The notes under the pieces were generated by a model. The model was not told the origin of the DNA. It made no database searches and was given only the letters and a program-made list of their open reading frames with translations. A stretch of DNA of 64,000 bases from Acholeplasma sp. Lineage in GTDB: Bacteria; Bacillota_I; Bacilli_A; Acholeplasmatales; UBA5453. A program made the translations under genes and the position numbers. The stretch lies in contig DUNK01000033.1 of the NCBI GenBank assembly GCA_012839355.1, forward strand, positions 48,213 to 112,212, written 5' to 3'. Below, one piece after another: positions 21,288-31,452 of the stretch; the stretch's first letter is position 1, and every line of letters begins with the position of its first letter.

Positions 21288-23735
21288 GTGAAGAAAATGA
21301 GAAGAATGATTGCCTTTTTTACAACTTTAGGTGTCTTTATAATAGTACTCGTTTATGGTGCAATAAACGGTCTTCTTTTCATTGAACAGTTATCGCTTTA
21401 TCACTTACTGCTCGTTATAGTAATATTGGCATTAATGGCGATGATAATCGTAATTATTAATTATGATAGTCAAGAAAAAATTAAAGTTTTAGAAAATAGG
21501 CTATCTGTTTGGAGCAACTTATCTTACTATGTTAATAAGATAGGGGATGAGGCGTTTTATAAACTTCCAATAGGTATTCTTTTATATGATGAAGAAACAT
21601 ATAAAGTAACTTGGAATAACCCTTATTTAGAAACGATATTTAAAGATAAGGCATTAGCAGACAAACACTTAAATGAACTTCATCCTGACATTATTCCTTT
21701 AATTAAGAGCGAAGAATTAAAATCAACTGTTAGTTTGTTTGGACGTAAGTATGATATGTATCATAACGAAGAAAACTTTGTTGTATATTTATTTGATGTA
21801 ACAGAAAGAGAAGAACTTAAAGATCGTTATATAAACCGTCAACCAGCGTTAGGTATTGTTCATATTGATAATATTGAAGAAGCGCTTCAAAACTTTGATG
21901 TTTATGAGAAAAACAATATTAAAGGCGAATACTTAGCTGTAATAAATGATTGGATTTATGAACATGGTGGTTTTTTAAGAATGTTTACGGATGATAAAAT
22001 GTTTTTCATGTTAACATATGAAGAATTAGAAAAAATTTTGGAAACTAAGTTTGATGTTTTAAATAAAATTAAAAATATTTCGATGAGACACCAAGTTAGA
22101 ATTTCTGTCTCTATCGGTATTGCATCGTGGGATGTTAGTTATGAAGAGTTAGAACAATTAGCTCAAAACGCAATTGAACTTGCTGAAAAGCGAGGAGGAG
22201 ATCAAGCTGTTGTTAATATTCAAAACCAGGCGATTGCCTATTTTGGTGGTAAGACAGATGCGAGTGAAAAGAGTAGTAGAGTTACAGCAAGACTAAGAAC
22301 TCAACACTTTAAAGATTTAGTTGAAAAATCAAAAAATGTTTTAGTTATGGGTCATAAGAGTTTTGATATTGATGCATTAGGTGCGATGATTGGTGTTTTA
22401 AAAGCAGTTGAATCTAGTGATATTCCTTGCCGTATTGTCGGCGATGAAGCGGAGATGGACGATACTGTTAAGAAAATAGTAAAAGATTTAGAAAAAGAAG
22501 CGCCAAAAACATATAGATCAATCATTGATACAGCAGAAGCATTAAAGATGATTGATGAGGAATCTTTAGTTGTAGTAGTAGATACACAATCACCAAAAAT
22601 TGTTGCCTCACCAGAGGTTTATAGTAAGGCAACGAGAATAGCTGTTATTGATCACCATAGACATGGTGAAGAAACGTTTCCAGCTGACTTTTCATATGTT
22701 GAACCATATGCTTCAAGTAGTGTAGAGTTAGTTGCAGAAATGATTCAGTTTTATAATGAAGATATTGATTTACTACCAATTGAAGCAACAATTATGTATG
22801 GCGGGATTGTTGTTGATACAAACGACTTTTCTTATCGCGCTGGAACAAGAACATTTAGTGCGGCAGCATTTTTAAGAGAACACGAAGCATCTACATCTAA
22901 AGTTAAAACGTGGTTAAGATTACCAAAAGAAGATCTCCAAACAATTGATGATATGTTTGGTAAACTAACGAAAATAACTGCTGGTTATGCGGCAATTGTT
23001 GATAATACAAGAAAGAGCCGCAGTAGAATTTTAATTGCGAAAGCAAGCGAAAAAATAATTGAAATTGATGGTATAAACGCAGGCTTTACAATTGCTTATG
23101 TTGATGAAAACACAGTTGGAGTTAGTGCGAGAAGTGTTGGTCAGATAAATGTGCAAATTATTTTAGAAGAGATGGGTGGAGGCGGACATTTAAACAGCGC
23201 CGCAGTTCAAATAAAAAATCGTACGGTTGAAGAAGTATACGCACAGTTAAAAGCGATAATTTTACGTGATACTGCCGAAGGAGGAGAAAGCATGAAAGTT
23301 ATTTTATTAGAAGACTTAAAAGGTAAAGGTAAAAAAGATGAAATCATTGACGTGCCAATGGGTTATGCAAGATATTTAATTTCTAGTAAGACTGCAATTG
23401 AAGCAAATGCAGAAAACTTAAAAGAATTGGAAGAGAAGCGCAAACTAGAAATTGAAAAAGAACGACAACATATTGCCTTAATGAAAAAGTTAAAAGAAGA
23501 AATTGAGTCTAAAAGTGTTAATATCTTTATTAAGATGGGTGAAGATGGAAAACTATTTGGTAGTGTTACACCAAAAATGGTTGCCGATGCCTTTAAAGAG
23601 CAAAATGGCATTGAGTTTGATCGTAAAAAATTAGAGTTCACAAGCGAAATTAACTCAATTGGTATTTATACAGCAAAAGTCAATTTAACAAAGGATATTA
23701 AAGCGACATTTGAGATTAACGTGTTAGAACAGTAG
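21288..23735 (+). CDS. gdpP-rplI: GdpP-type c-di-AMP phosphodiesterase (TM-PAS-degenerate GGDEF-DHH/DHHA1) fused in frame to ribosomal protein L9
   Basis: DHH motifs [33 protein letters not shown]-terminal [30 protein letters not shown] is L9; no stop between. Confidence 0.9.
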   Translation: MKKMRRMIAFFTTLGVFIIVLVYGAINGLLFIEQLSLYHLLLVIVILALMAMIIVIINYDSQEKIKVLENRLSVWSNLSYYVNKIGDEAFYKLPIGILLYDEETYKVTWNNPYLETIFKDKALADKHLNELHPDIIPLIKSEELKSTVSLFGRKYDMYHNEENFVVYLFDVTEREELKDRYINRQPALGIVHIDNIEEALQNFDVYEKNNIKGEYLAVINDWIYEHGGFLRMFTDDKMFFMLTYEELEKILETKFDVLNKIKNISMRHQVRISVSIGIASWDVSYEELEQLAQNAIELAEKRGGDQAVVNIQNQAIAYFGGKTDASEKSSRVTARLRTQHFKDLVEKSKNVLVMGHKSFDIDALGAMIGVLKAVESSDIPCRIVGDEAEMDDTVKKIVKDLEKEAPKTYRSIIDTAEALKMIDEESLVVVVDTQSPKIVASPEVYSKATRIAVIDHHRHGEETFPADFSYVEPYASSSVELVAEMIQFYNEDIDLLPIEATIMYGGIVVDTNDFSYRAGTRTFSAAAFLREHEASTSKVKTWLRLPKEDLQTIDDMFGKLTKITAGYAAIVDNTRKSRSRILIAKASEKIIEIDGINAGFTIAYVDENTVGVSARSVGQINVQIILEEMGGGGHLNSAAVQIKNRTVEEVYAQLKAIILRDTAEGGESMKVILLEDLKGKGKKDEIIDVPMGYARYLISSKTAIEANAENLKELEEKRKLEIEKERQHIALMKKLKEEIESKSVNIFIKMGEDGKLFGSVTPKMVADAFKEQNGIEFDRKKLEFTSEINSIGIYTAKVNLTKDIKATFEINVLEQ

Positions 23736-23745
23736 GAGGGAAATT

Positions 23746-25071
23746 GTGAAAGATACAAAAACAATGCCCCATAATATTGAGGCTGAAAAATCTGTTTTAG
23801 GTGCAATCTTTTTATCACCTGAAACTCTCGCAACAATTGCAGATGAACTTAGTGTTGAAGATTTCTATGAGGAAAGAAACCGAAGTGTTTTTTATGCGCT
23901 TACGAGACTATTAGAGAAAAACGAAAAAATCGATTTAACTACAGTATCAACTGAATTAGCTCAAATAAACATGATGAGTAAAGTTGGCGGTAACTATTTA
24001 GCTGAATTAATTGATTTTACGCCGACTCTAGCCAATTTAGAATCTTATATTGAAATAGTTAAGGATTATTCTTTAAAACGCGCTATGATTGAATTAAGCG
24101 GTGATATTTATGCGCGTGGGTTTGATTCAGAACTTACGGCAACTGAATATGTTGATGAAGCAGAAGAGAAAATATTTAAACTGATTAAAAGAAGAAGAGC
24201 AGGCGAGTTTATTACAATTAATGAAGTTTTAGATACTGTTAAATCAAAAGCGGAAGTTAAACGTAGTGAAGGCGATGTAACAGGTTTAAATACAGGAATA
24301 GGACGTTTAAATTTCCTTACAAGCGGATTTCAAAAACAAGAATTAATAATTTTAGCAGCTAGACCATCTGTTGGTAAATCTGCTTTAGCAATGAACCTAG
24401 CAATTCAAGCAGCTAAAAATAATAAAGAAGGTAATGCGTGCGTGGCATTATTCTCACTAGAAATGTCTAATGAACAATTAGGAAGCAGAATGTTATCTTA
24501 TGAAAGTTTAGTTGACAATAAGAGTATTCGTAATGGTAGATTAACAGCCAACGACTGGAGTGATATTAATGCAGCGATGGCAGTATTAAACTCATTAAAT
24601 ATTTATTTTGATGATACAGCGGGTATTAGAGTTCAAGATTTAAGAGCTAAATGTCGTAAACTTAAACAAGAAAACAGATTAGATTTCGTCGTAATAGACT
24701 ATTTACAATTAATTCAAGAATCAGGGAGTTCACGTAGAAATAGACAAGAAAATGTTGCAGAAATTTCTAGAGGGTTAAAATTAATGGCTAGAGAACTTGA
24801 AGTTCCAGTATTAGCGTTATCGCAATTATCTAGAAACGTTGAAAAAGATGATCGAGCACCAAGATTAGCAGACTTAAGAGAATCAGGTGCAATTGAACAA
24901 GATGCGGATATCGTAATGTTTATGTATGAACCAGACAAAGAAAGTGATAACATTGAAATTATTGTAGCGAAAAACCGTCAAGGTGCAACTGGCTCATTTA
25001 TGTTAAGATTCCAAAAAGAACATTCAAGATTTTATCCATTAAAAGAAAGAGACGAACGAGAAGCACAATAA
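23746..25071 (+). CDS. dnaB: Replicative DNA helicase DnaB
   Basis: MPHNIEAEKSVLGAIFLSPE, AARPSVGKSALAMNLA, VVIDYLQLI; GTG start. Confidence 0.97.
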   Translation: MKDTKTMPHNIEAEKSVLGAIFLSPETLATIADELSVEDFYEERNRSVFYALTRLLEKNEKIDLTTVSTELAQINMMSKVGGNYLAELIDFTPTLANLESYIEIVKDYSLKRAMIELSGDIYARGFDSELTATEYVDEAEEKIFKLIKRRRAGEFITINEVLDTVKSKAEVKRSEGDVTGLNTGIGRLNFLTSGFQKQELIILAARPSVGKSALAMNLAIQAAKNNKEGNACVALFSLEMSNEQLGSRMLSYESLVDNKSIRNGRLTANDWSDINAAMAVLNSLNIYFDDTAGIRVQDLRAKCRKLKQENRLDFVVIDYLQLIQESGSSRRNRQENVAEISRGLKLMARELEVPVLALSQLSRNVEKDDRAPRLADLRESGAIEQDADIVMFMYEPDKESDNIEIIVAKNRQGATGSFMLRFQKEHSRFYPLKERDEREAQ

Positions 25072-25075
25072 AAAG

Positions 25076-25104
25076 AAAAGCTAATTCCATGCGAATTAGC
25101 TTTT
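25076..25104. terminator. Bidirectional terminator between convergent dnaB and dps
   Basis: AAAAGCTAATTC/GAATTAGCTTTT. Confidence 0.75.
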
Positions 25105-25124
25105 ATTTAGGAAAATTAAGGTTT

Positions 25125-25556
25125 TTATTTTAATAGTGCATTTAACATCCAAATGTGCTTTTGGAAAACTGCACGATTAGATGTCATAATGTCTTGTGTT
25201 ACATCATCGTTTGCTTCTTCAGCAAGAACTAGCAATTCTTTAAAACTAGCATCTAATTGTTTATAATCATTTAAAACTTGTTGAATCATTTCTTTAGTAG
25301 TTTCATTTCCAGTAGCTTCTTTTAAAGTAGCAACAGCTAGTGAATCTTTTAAAGTAGCAACAGGCTTCATATTTAACATTAGCATTCTTTCAGCTATTAC
25401 ATCATAAGTTTCAGTGATTTCATCATACATTTGTTCAAATAGGTTATGTAGACGATAAAATTGATTGCCTTTTACAAACCAATGATAGTTATGTAACTTT
25501 ACATAAAATAAAATTAAGTTTCCAACGGCTTCGTTTAATTTGTTTTGTAATTTCAT
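25125..25556 (-). CDS. dps: Dps/ferritin-like DNA-protection protein
   Basis: LILFYVKLHNYHWFVKGNQFYRLHNLFEQMYDEITETYDVIAERML; ATG at 25554-25556 with upstream GGGAGG. Confidence 0.9.
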   Translation of the reverse strand: MKLQNKLNEAVGNLILFYVKLHNYHWFVKGNQFYRLHNLFEQMYDEITETYDVIAERMLMLNMKPVATLKDSLAVATLKEATGNETTKEMIQQVLNDYKQLDASFKELLVLAEEANDDVTQDIMTSNRAVFQKHIWMLNALLK

Positions 25557-25795
25557 AATTTTTACCTCCCTTTGTAATTCACCTATATAATAACAAAAAT
25601 TATAGATATATTCAATTTGTTTGCTCAATATTTAAAAAAAGATAAAAAGGTGTTATTTTTTACACATTAAAGCAAATAATTTGCATGTTAACTTTAGTTA
25701 ATAATAAACTTTGGGAGAGAAAATCAATGTAATCATATGTGGAAATGAGACTTAATCTATGTTAAAATAATTAAGATGTAGGAAGTGAGATATTA

Positions 25796-26863
25796 ATGTT
25801 TGATAGATTACAATTAATGCAAGACAGATACAATGAAATAACAAATCTCTTAACACAACAAGAAATAATTAGCGATATCAAAGAGATGACAAAACTTTTA
25901 AAAGAACAAAAAGGCTTAGAAAAGCCTGTTTTATTGTATAAAAAATATAAAGAAACTTTAGAAACGCTAGATGAATTAGAAGTTTTAATGGATGATAAAG
26001 ATAAAGATATTCAAGCGATGGCTCAAGCGGAATATGAAGATTTGAAAGAAACAGTTGAGCCGATGGTAGAAGAATTAAAGATATTATTGTTACCAACTGA
26101 TCCTCATGATGATAAAAACGTTATTTTTGAAATTAAAGGGGCAACAGGTGGAGATGAAGCGAATATTTTTGCTGGCGATTTGTTTAGAATGTATACACGT
26201 TATGCTGAATCTAATGGTTGGACAGTAGAACTTTTAAACGTGCAAGAAGGTACTATGGGTGGGTTTACTTCGGTTGAGTTTTTAGTAAACGGAGAAGGGG
26301 CATACTCAAAATTAAAATATGAAGCTGGCGTTCATAGAGTTCAAAGAGTGCCTTTAACAGAATCGCAAGGTAGAATCCATACTTCAACTGCGACTGTAAT
26401 TGTGATGCCAGAGGTTGAAGAACTTGATATAGAGTTGTCATGGAATGATATTAAAGTTGATGTGTTTTTCTCTAGTGGTCCAGGTGGTCAATCAGTTAAC
26501 ACTACAGCATCAGCTGTAAGACTAACGCATTTACCTACAGGAATAGTAGTTAGTTGTCAAGAAGGTAAAAGTCAACACGGCAACAAAGAAAAAGCGTATA
26601 AAATACTTGCGGCAAGAGTTTATGATAAGTTTCAGTCAGAGTTAGATGAAAAACTAGGCGAAGAACGTTTAGCGATGGTTGGGAGAGGTAAAAGAAGTGA
26701 AAAAATCAGAACATACAACTATCCGCAAAATAGAGTTTCTGATCATAGAATCAATTTAACTATTCAAAGACTAGATGCGATTATGGATGGTAAACTTGAT
26801 TTAGTTATTGAACCACTAATTAATGAAGATCAAAAAAGATTATTGCAAAAATCAGGGAATTAA
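25796..26863 (+). CDS. prfA: Peptide chain release factor 1
   Basis: SSGPGGQSVNTTASAVRLTH GGQ motif; followed by prmC. Confidence 0.96.
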   Translation: MFDRLQLMQDRYNEITNLLTQQEIISDIKEMTKLLKEQKGLEKPVLLYKKYKETLETLDELEVLMDDKDKDIQAMAQAEYEDLKETVEPMVEELKILLLPTDPHDDKNVIFEIKGATGGDEANIFAGDLFRMYTRYAESNGWTVELLNVQEGTMGGFTSVEFLVNGEGAYSKLKYEAGVHRVQRVPLTESQGRIHTSTATVIVMPEVEELDIELSWNDIKVDVFFSSGPGGQSVNTTASAVRLTHLPTGIVVSCQEGKSQHGNKEKAYKILAARVYDKFQSELDEKLGEERLAMVGRGKRSEKIRTYNYPQNRVSDHRINLTIQRLDAIMDGKLDLVIEPLINEDQKRLLQKSGN

Positions 26864-26865
26864 TA

Positions 26866-27723
26866 ATGACTTATAAACAATTATTAGATGAAGCAATTAA
26901 AAAAATTAAAAAAGCGAAATTAGAAGAAGTTGTCGCAAAGTTATTATTAATTCATTACACAGAAGAAGAACTCGCAAACATTTACGCTAATTTAAATAAA
27001 GAAGCAAGCCAAGAAGTTATTAAAAAGTATAATGAAGCAATTAGAAAGTATGTAGAAGAAGAAATGCCTTTTCAATATATAACAGGAATACAAAATTTTT
27101 TCGGATATGATTTTAAAGTAAATGAAAGTGTCTTAATTCCTAGAAGAGAAACAGAAGAATTAGTAGAAAGAGTAATTTATTATATTGAAGATAATTTTGG
27201 TGATAGAAAAATAGATGTTTTAGATATAGGTACAGGTTCAGGTTGTATAGCCATAACATTAGATAAAGAGTTAGATAATGTTTCAGTTACAGCAGTAGAT
27301 ATTAGTAATGAAGCATTAGAAGTTGCTAAAGAAAATAATCAAAAACTAAGCGCTAATGTTAAGTTTAAATTAGGAGATTTATATGAACCTGTTAAAGGTG
27401 AAAAATATGATGTTATAGTTTCTAATCCACCTTATATTGTAGATTATGGTTATATCGGCAAAACAGTTAAACATGAACCAAAAGTTTCTTTATATGGTGG
27501 TGCCGATGGACTTAACTTTTATAGAAGAATAATTAGTGAGTCTAGAGATTATTTAAAAGAAAATGGTGTGATTGCGTTTGAACACGCTTATGATACCGCT
27601 AAGGAATTAGAAAAAATTATATTAGGCGTTTATCCAAATGCGAAAGTAACGCTCTATCAAGATTTAAGCGGATATGATAGAATTACATTTATTGAAGTAG
27701 GGGAAATAGATGGAAAATTATAG
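26866..27723 (+). CDS. prmC: Release factor glutamine methyltransferase PrmC
   Basis: PFQYITGIQNFFGYDFKVNESVLIPRRETEELV, VSNPPYI. Confidence 0.95.
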   Translation: MTYKQLLDEAIKKIKKAKLEEVVAKLLLIHYTEEELANIYANLNKEASQEVIKKYNEAIRKYVEEEMPFQYITGIQNFFGYDFKVNESVLIPRRETEELVERVIYYIEDNFGDRKIDVLDIGTGSGCIAITLDKELDNVSVTAVDISNEALEVAKENNQKLSANVKFKLGDLYEPVKGEKYDVIVSNPPYIVDYGYIGKTVKHEPKVSLYGGADGLNFYRRIISESRDYLKENGVIAFEHAYDTAKELEKIILGVYPNAKVTLYQDLSGYDRITFIEVGEIDGKL

Positions 27724-28300
27724 TTTACAACAAGGTTTTTTAAGTGAAGGGTCAGTAGTTATTTTTCCAACAGATACAGTTTTTGGAATAGGCTGTAGGC
27801 TTTATGATGATGAAGCGATTGGGAAAATATTTAAAATAAAAAACAGGCCAGTTGAAAAAAAGTTACCAGTCCTATGTGATATTTTAGTTACTGTTAATGA
27901 TTTAGCAGTTTTAGATGCAAGAGCATTAAAGTTAGCTCATGCTTTTTGGCCAGGACCACTGACGATAATTCTTCCTTCATCTTTGAAATATTACGAGAAG
28001 ACAGGAAATAAAACTATCGGTGTAAGAATACCAGACCATCCAGGAGTAGTTAGATTAATTAGACAAAACGGACCACTCGTAACAACATCGGTAAATATTA
28101 GCGGAGAAAAAGAGTTAACTAATTATGATGAAATAAAAAAACTTTTTAGTAATAAAGTTGACTATATTTATCACGATGAAAAAAGCGTATATTTAAATAT
28201 TGCATCAACAACTGTTGACTTAACAAATAATGAAGTTAAAATTTTAAGAGAAGGAACAATTACAAAAGAAGAAATAGAAGAAGTTTTAAACAAAGATTAA
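27710..28300 (+). CDS. tsaC: L-threonylcarbamoyladenylate synthase (Sua5/TsaC)
   Basis: VVIFPTDTVFGIGCRLYDDEAIGKIFKIKNRP. Confidence 0.93.
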   Translation: MENYSLQQGFLSEGSVVIFPTDTVFGIGCRLYDDEAIGKIFKIKNRPVEKKLPVLCDILVTVNDLAVLDARALKLAHAFWPGPLTIILPSSLKYYEKTGNKTIGVRIPDHPGVVRLIRQNGPLVTTSVNISGEKELTNYDEIKKLFSNKVDYIYHDEKSVYLNIASTTVDLTNNEVKILREGTITKEEIEEVLNKD

Positions 28301-28314
28301 AGGATGTGAAGTTA

Positions 28315-28749
28315 ATGATAGTTATAGCATCAGATCATGCAGGTTTTAAATTAAAAGAAGGACTTATAAAATATTTTAATGAAAATCAAATTGCCTACAA
28401 AGATTTAGGAACAAATAACGAAGAATCTGTTGATTATCCAGACTATGGAATTAAACTTGCCGAAGAGTTTATTAAGGGCGGATATGAACTAGGTATAGTT
28501 ATTTGCGGAACAGGTATTGGTATTTCAATTGCAGCAAATAAAGTTAAAGGTATTAGAGCAGCTTTAATTTATAGTTTAGAGACTGCTGAGTTAGCCAAAA
28601 AACATAACGACGCAAATGTTATAAGTTTTGGTGGAAGAACAACTAAACTTGAAGATGCAATTAAATATTTAGAAGTTTATAGACAAACAAAATTTGAAAA
28701 AAGACATCAAAAAAGAATAGACAAAATAAATGAATATGAGGTGAAATAA
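28315..28749 (+). CDS. rpiB: Ribose-5-phosphate isomerase B
   Basis: MIVIASDHAGFKLKEGL...GIVICGTGIGISIAANKVKGIRAAL. Confidence 0.93.
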   Translation: MIVIASDHAGFKLKEGLIKYFNENQIAYKDLGTNNEESVDYPDYGIKLAEEFIKGGYELGIVICGTGIGISIAANKVKGIRAALIYSLETAELAKKHNDANVISFGGRTTKLEDAIKYLEVYRQTKFEKRHQKRIDKINEYEVK

Positions 28750-29375
28750 TGGGCTATTTAAAAGTATTAGATCATCCTTTGATTGACCATAAAATGGCAA
28801 TCATCAGAAACAAAAACACCGGGCCAAAAGAGTTTAGAGAAAGTGTTTTCGAGATAGGAATGTTGCTTACCTATGAGCTTTCCAAGAACTTCAAGAGTGT
28901 TCCGGTTGAGGTGGAAACACCGATGGAAAAGACGACTTGTTATGTTTTAGAAAAACCAGTAGTTATTGTTCCAATCTTAAGAGCAGGTCTTGGAATGGTT
29001 GAAGGAATTCATACGATAATTCCACAAGCAAAAATTGGTCATGTTGGACTTTACCGAGATGAAAAAACATTTGAACCAGTTTGGTATTTTTGTAAACTAC
29101 CTCCTAACATTACTGAAGCAGTGGTTTTAGTAGTGGATCCAATGTTAGCGACAGGTGGTTCAGCAAGTGTTACAATTTCAATGCTCAAAGAAAAAGGAGT
29201 AACTGACATTAGATTTATCGGTATCGTTGGTTGTCCAGAAGGAGTTAAAAGACTTGCTACTGATCATCCTGATGTTGCTATTTATTTAGCAGCTATGGAT
29301 AGTCACTTAAACGAGGATGCTTATATCGTACCTGGATTAGGAGATTGCGGAGACCGTTTATTCGGAACAAAATAA
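28749..29375 (+). CDS. upp: Uracil phosphoribosyltransferase
   Basis: LDHPLIDHKMAIIRNKNTGPKEFRE, VVDPMLATGGSA. Confidence 0.97.
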   Translation: MGYLKVLDHPLIDHKMAIIRNKNTGPKEFRESVFEIGMLLTYELSKNFKSVPVEVETPMEKTTCYVLEKPVVIVPILRAGLGMVEGIHTIIPQAKIGHVGLYRDEKTFEPVWYFCKLPPNITEAVVLVVDPMLATGGSASVTISMLKEKGVTDIRFIGIVGCPEGVKRLATDHPDVAIYLAAMDSHLNEDAYIVPGLGDCGDRLFGTK

Positions 29376-29587
29376 TGAACGACTATTTTTATTTTGGTGG
29401 TTTGTTAATTGGTTTTATTTGGACTTTCAAAACTCTTCAATCAACTGAGATTGAAAAAATATTTAAAAAAGGCCACGTTTGGCAAATAAGAAGTGCGTAC
29501 ACTTTATTAGCGCTTTTAGGTGGCCATGTTTTTGGTTCAGTTTTTGAAAGAATATATTTACTTATTCTAAGGGCGTTTGAGCTTTAA
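29375..29587 (+). CDS. Small membrane protein, DUF1146-like
   Basis: MNDYFYFGGLLIGFIWTFKTLQSTEIEKIFKKGHVWQIRSAYTLLALLGGHVFGSVFERI; ATG overlaps upp stop. Confidence 0.65.
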   Translation: MNDYFYFGGLLIGFIWTFKTLQSTEIEKIFKKGHVWQIRSAYTLLALLGGHVFGSVFERIYLLILRAFEL

Positions 29588-30167
29588 TAATTTCTTTTTT
29601 AGCAAACTCTAATTGTCCATTGAATTGATTTTCTAATTCAGAAATTTCGATATCTAATAAGTAAAACTCAATGGTTACATTAACCGCAAAGTCTTCTTTT
29701 AAGACTATCGCTTTATCTTTGATGAAGTGAGAAAAAGTATCATAGATTGTATATGGGACTATTGTTTCATATACTTGTTTGGCTTCCTCTTTATAGAAAG
29801 AAGCCTTTTTTATTGCCTCTAAAGTTGTGTTTTTATAGGCTCTAATTAATCCGCCTTTTCCTAACTTAATACCACCAAAGTAGCGTGTTACAACACATAA
29901 AACATTGTCTAAGTTGTTGTTTAATAAAGTATCTAAAATTGGAAAACCTGCAGTTCTTGAAGGTTCTCCATCATCACTCATCTTTTGATTGTTTTGCTCG
30001 TTAACGACATATGCATAACAATTATGCGTTGCATCATAATGTTTCTTTTTGATTAACGCAAGTTCATTTTCCGCATCTGTAACAGAACGAACGGGGATTA
30101 AATTGGCAATAAATTTTGATTTTCTTATTTCGATTTCTACGACAACATGTTCTTTAACCTGTTTCAT
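29562..30167 (-). CDS. yigZ: YigZ/IMPACT family protein
   Basis: SKFIANLIPVRS...DDGEPSRTAGFPIL...VTRYFGGIKLGKGGLIRAY. Confidence 0.92.
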   Translation of the reverse strand: MKQVKEHVVVEIEIRKSKFIANLIPVRSVTDAENELALIKKKHYDATHNCYAYVVNEQNNQKMSDDGEPSRTAGFPILDTLLNNNLDNVLCVVTRYFGGIKLGKGGLIRAYKNTTLEAIKKASFYKEEAKQVYETIVPYTIYDTFSHFIKDKAIVLKEDFAVNVTIEFYLLDIEISELENQFNGQLEFAKKEIIKAQTPLE

Positions 30168-30294
30168 CTTATCACCGTAATTATTATAACATGTCTTTAA
30201 AAGATTATTTCTCATAAGCATAAAATTAGTAGAAATTGTTTAGTTTGTTTGAATATATCAAACAATACATGTTATAATTAATCTTGGTGATGAT

Positions 30295-31452
30295 GTGAAA
30301 TCAATTGATAATGGCAAATTTGTAGTAAGAAAACTTAAACACAACGGATTTAAAGCTTTTTTTGTCGGTGGTTGTGTAAGAGATTATTTGCTGAAGGAAG
30401 AAGTTAACGATATTGATATAACTACAGATGCTACACCAAATGAAGTGATGCGTCTATTTAATAAAGCAGTTCCAACAGGATTAAAATATGGAACAGTCAC
30501 CGTTGTCCACGAACATAATAAAATCGAAGTGACAACTTTTAGACTTGATGGAAATTATTCAGATTTTAGAAGACCAGATGAAGTAGAACTGACAAACTTA
30601 GAAACTATAGATGTTAAAAGAAGAGACTTTACTGTTAATGGTTTATTGATGGATGAAAATTATAAAGTCTATGATTATGTTGGTGGAATGGAAGATTTAA
30701 ACAATAAAGTTATTAGAGCGATCGGTAATCCAAATGAAAGATTTAACGAAGACGCTTTAAGGATGTTAAGAGCGATTTATTTTGAGTCAAAGTTAGGTTT
30801 TGAAATTGAAAAAGAAACTTTAGAAGCGATTAAAGAAAACGCAAGTAAAATTAAACTCTTACCAAACGAAAGAGTAATGACAGAAATGCAAAAAGCATTA
30901 ACTGGTAAACATCAAAATGAAGCTATCAAGAGTTTATACAGAAGTGATTTATATAAATACTTACCAGGTTTAGAAAAGGGGATAGAGTTTATCTACAAAA
31001 ATATTAATCAAAATATTTCTGTTGAAGTATTTTATAGTTTATGTTTCTATTTAAATGGTAAAGTAGATACAAAGTGGAAGTTTTCTAACATTGATAAAAA
31101 TAAATATCAAAAAGTTTTAGAGTTATTAGAAAAAGGGAAAGAATTTAATTATTTTACATTATATGATTATGGTATAGAAATTAATGTGTTAGCCAATCTA
31201 GTTTTATATTATTTAGGTGAAACTGATAATAAAATAAAAGATATCCGTTATAAATTTGAAACTATGCCTTTAAGAAGTTTAACTGATTTAAAAGTTAGAG
31301 GTAATGATATATTAAAATTAACGGATAAAAAGCGAGGAGCATGGCTCAATAAAATTTTAAATGAATTGGCATTTAAAGTTTTAAACGGAGAACTTAAAAA
31401 CGATAAGAAAAGCTTATTAAAATATTGTGAGGCATATTTAAATGAAGAATGA
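30295..31452 (+). CDS. cca: CCA-adding tRNA nucleotidyltransferase
   Basis: FFVGGCVRDYLL, DIDITTDATP, RRDFTVNGL; GTG start. Confidence 0.93.
   Translation: MKSIDNGKFVVRKLKHNGFKAFFVGGCVRDYLLKEEVNDIDITTDATPNEVMRLFNKAVPTGLKYGTVTVVHEHNKIEVTTFRLDGNYSDFRRPDEVELTNLETIDVKRRDFTVNGLLMDENYKVYDYVGGMEDLNNKVIRAIGNPNERFNEDALRMLRAIYFESKLGFEIEKETLEAIKENASKIKLLPNERVMTEMQKALTGKHQNEAIKSLYRSDLYKYLPGLEKGIEFIYKNINQNISVEVFYSLCFYLNGKVDTKWKFSNIDKNKYQKVLELLEKGKEFNYFTLYDYGIEINVLANLVLYYLGETDNKIKDIRYKFETMPLRSLTDLKVRGNDILKLTDKKRGAWLNKILNELAFKVLNGELKNDKKSLLKYCEAYLNEE

Noticed and set aside
25586-25604. PerR/Fur-like box TATAAT-N7-ATTATA upstream of dps
   Set aside because: The spacer length does not fit the 7-1-7 PerR/Fur box, and AT-rich inverted repeats are common at this GC content.
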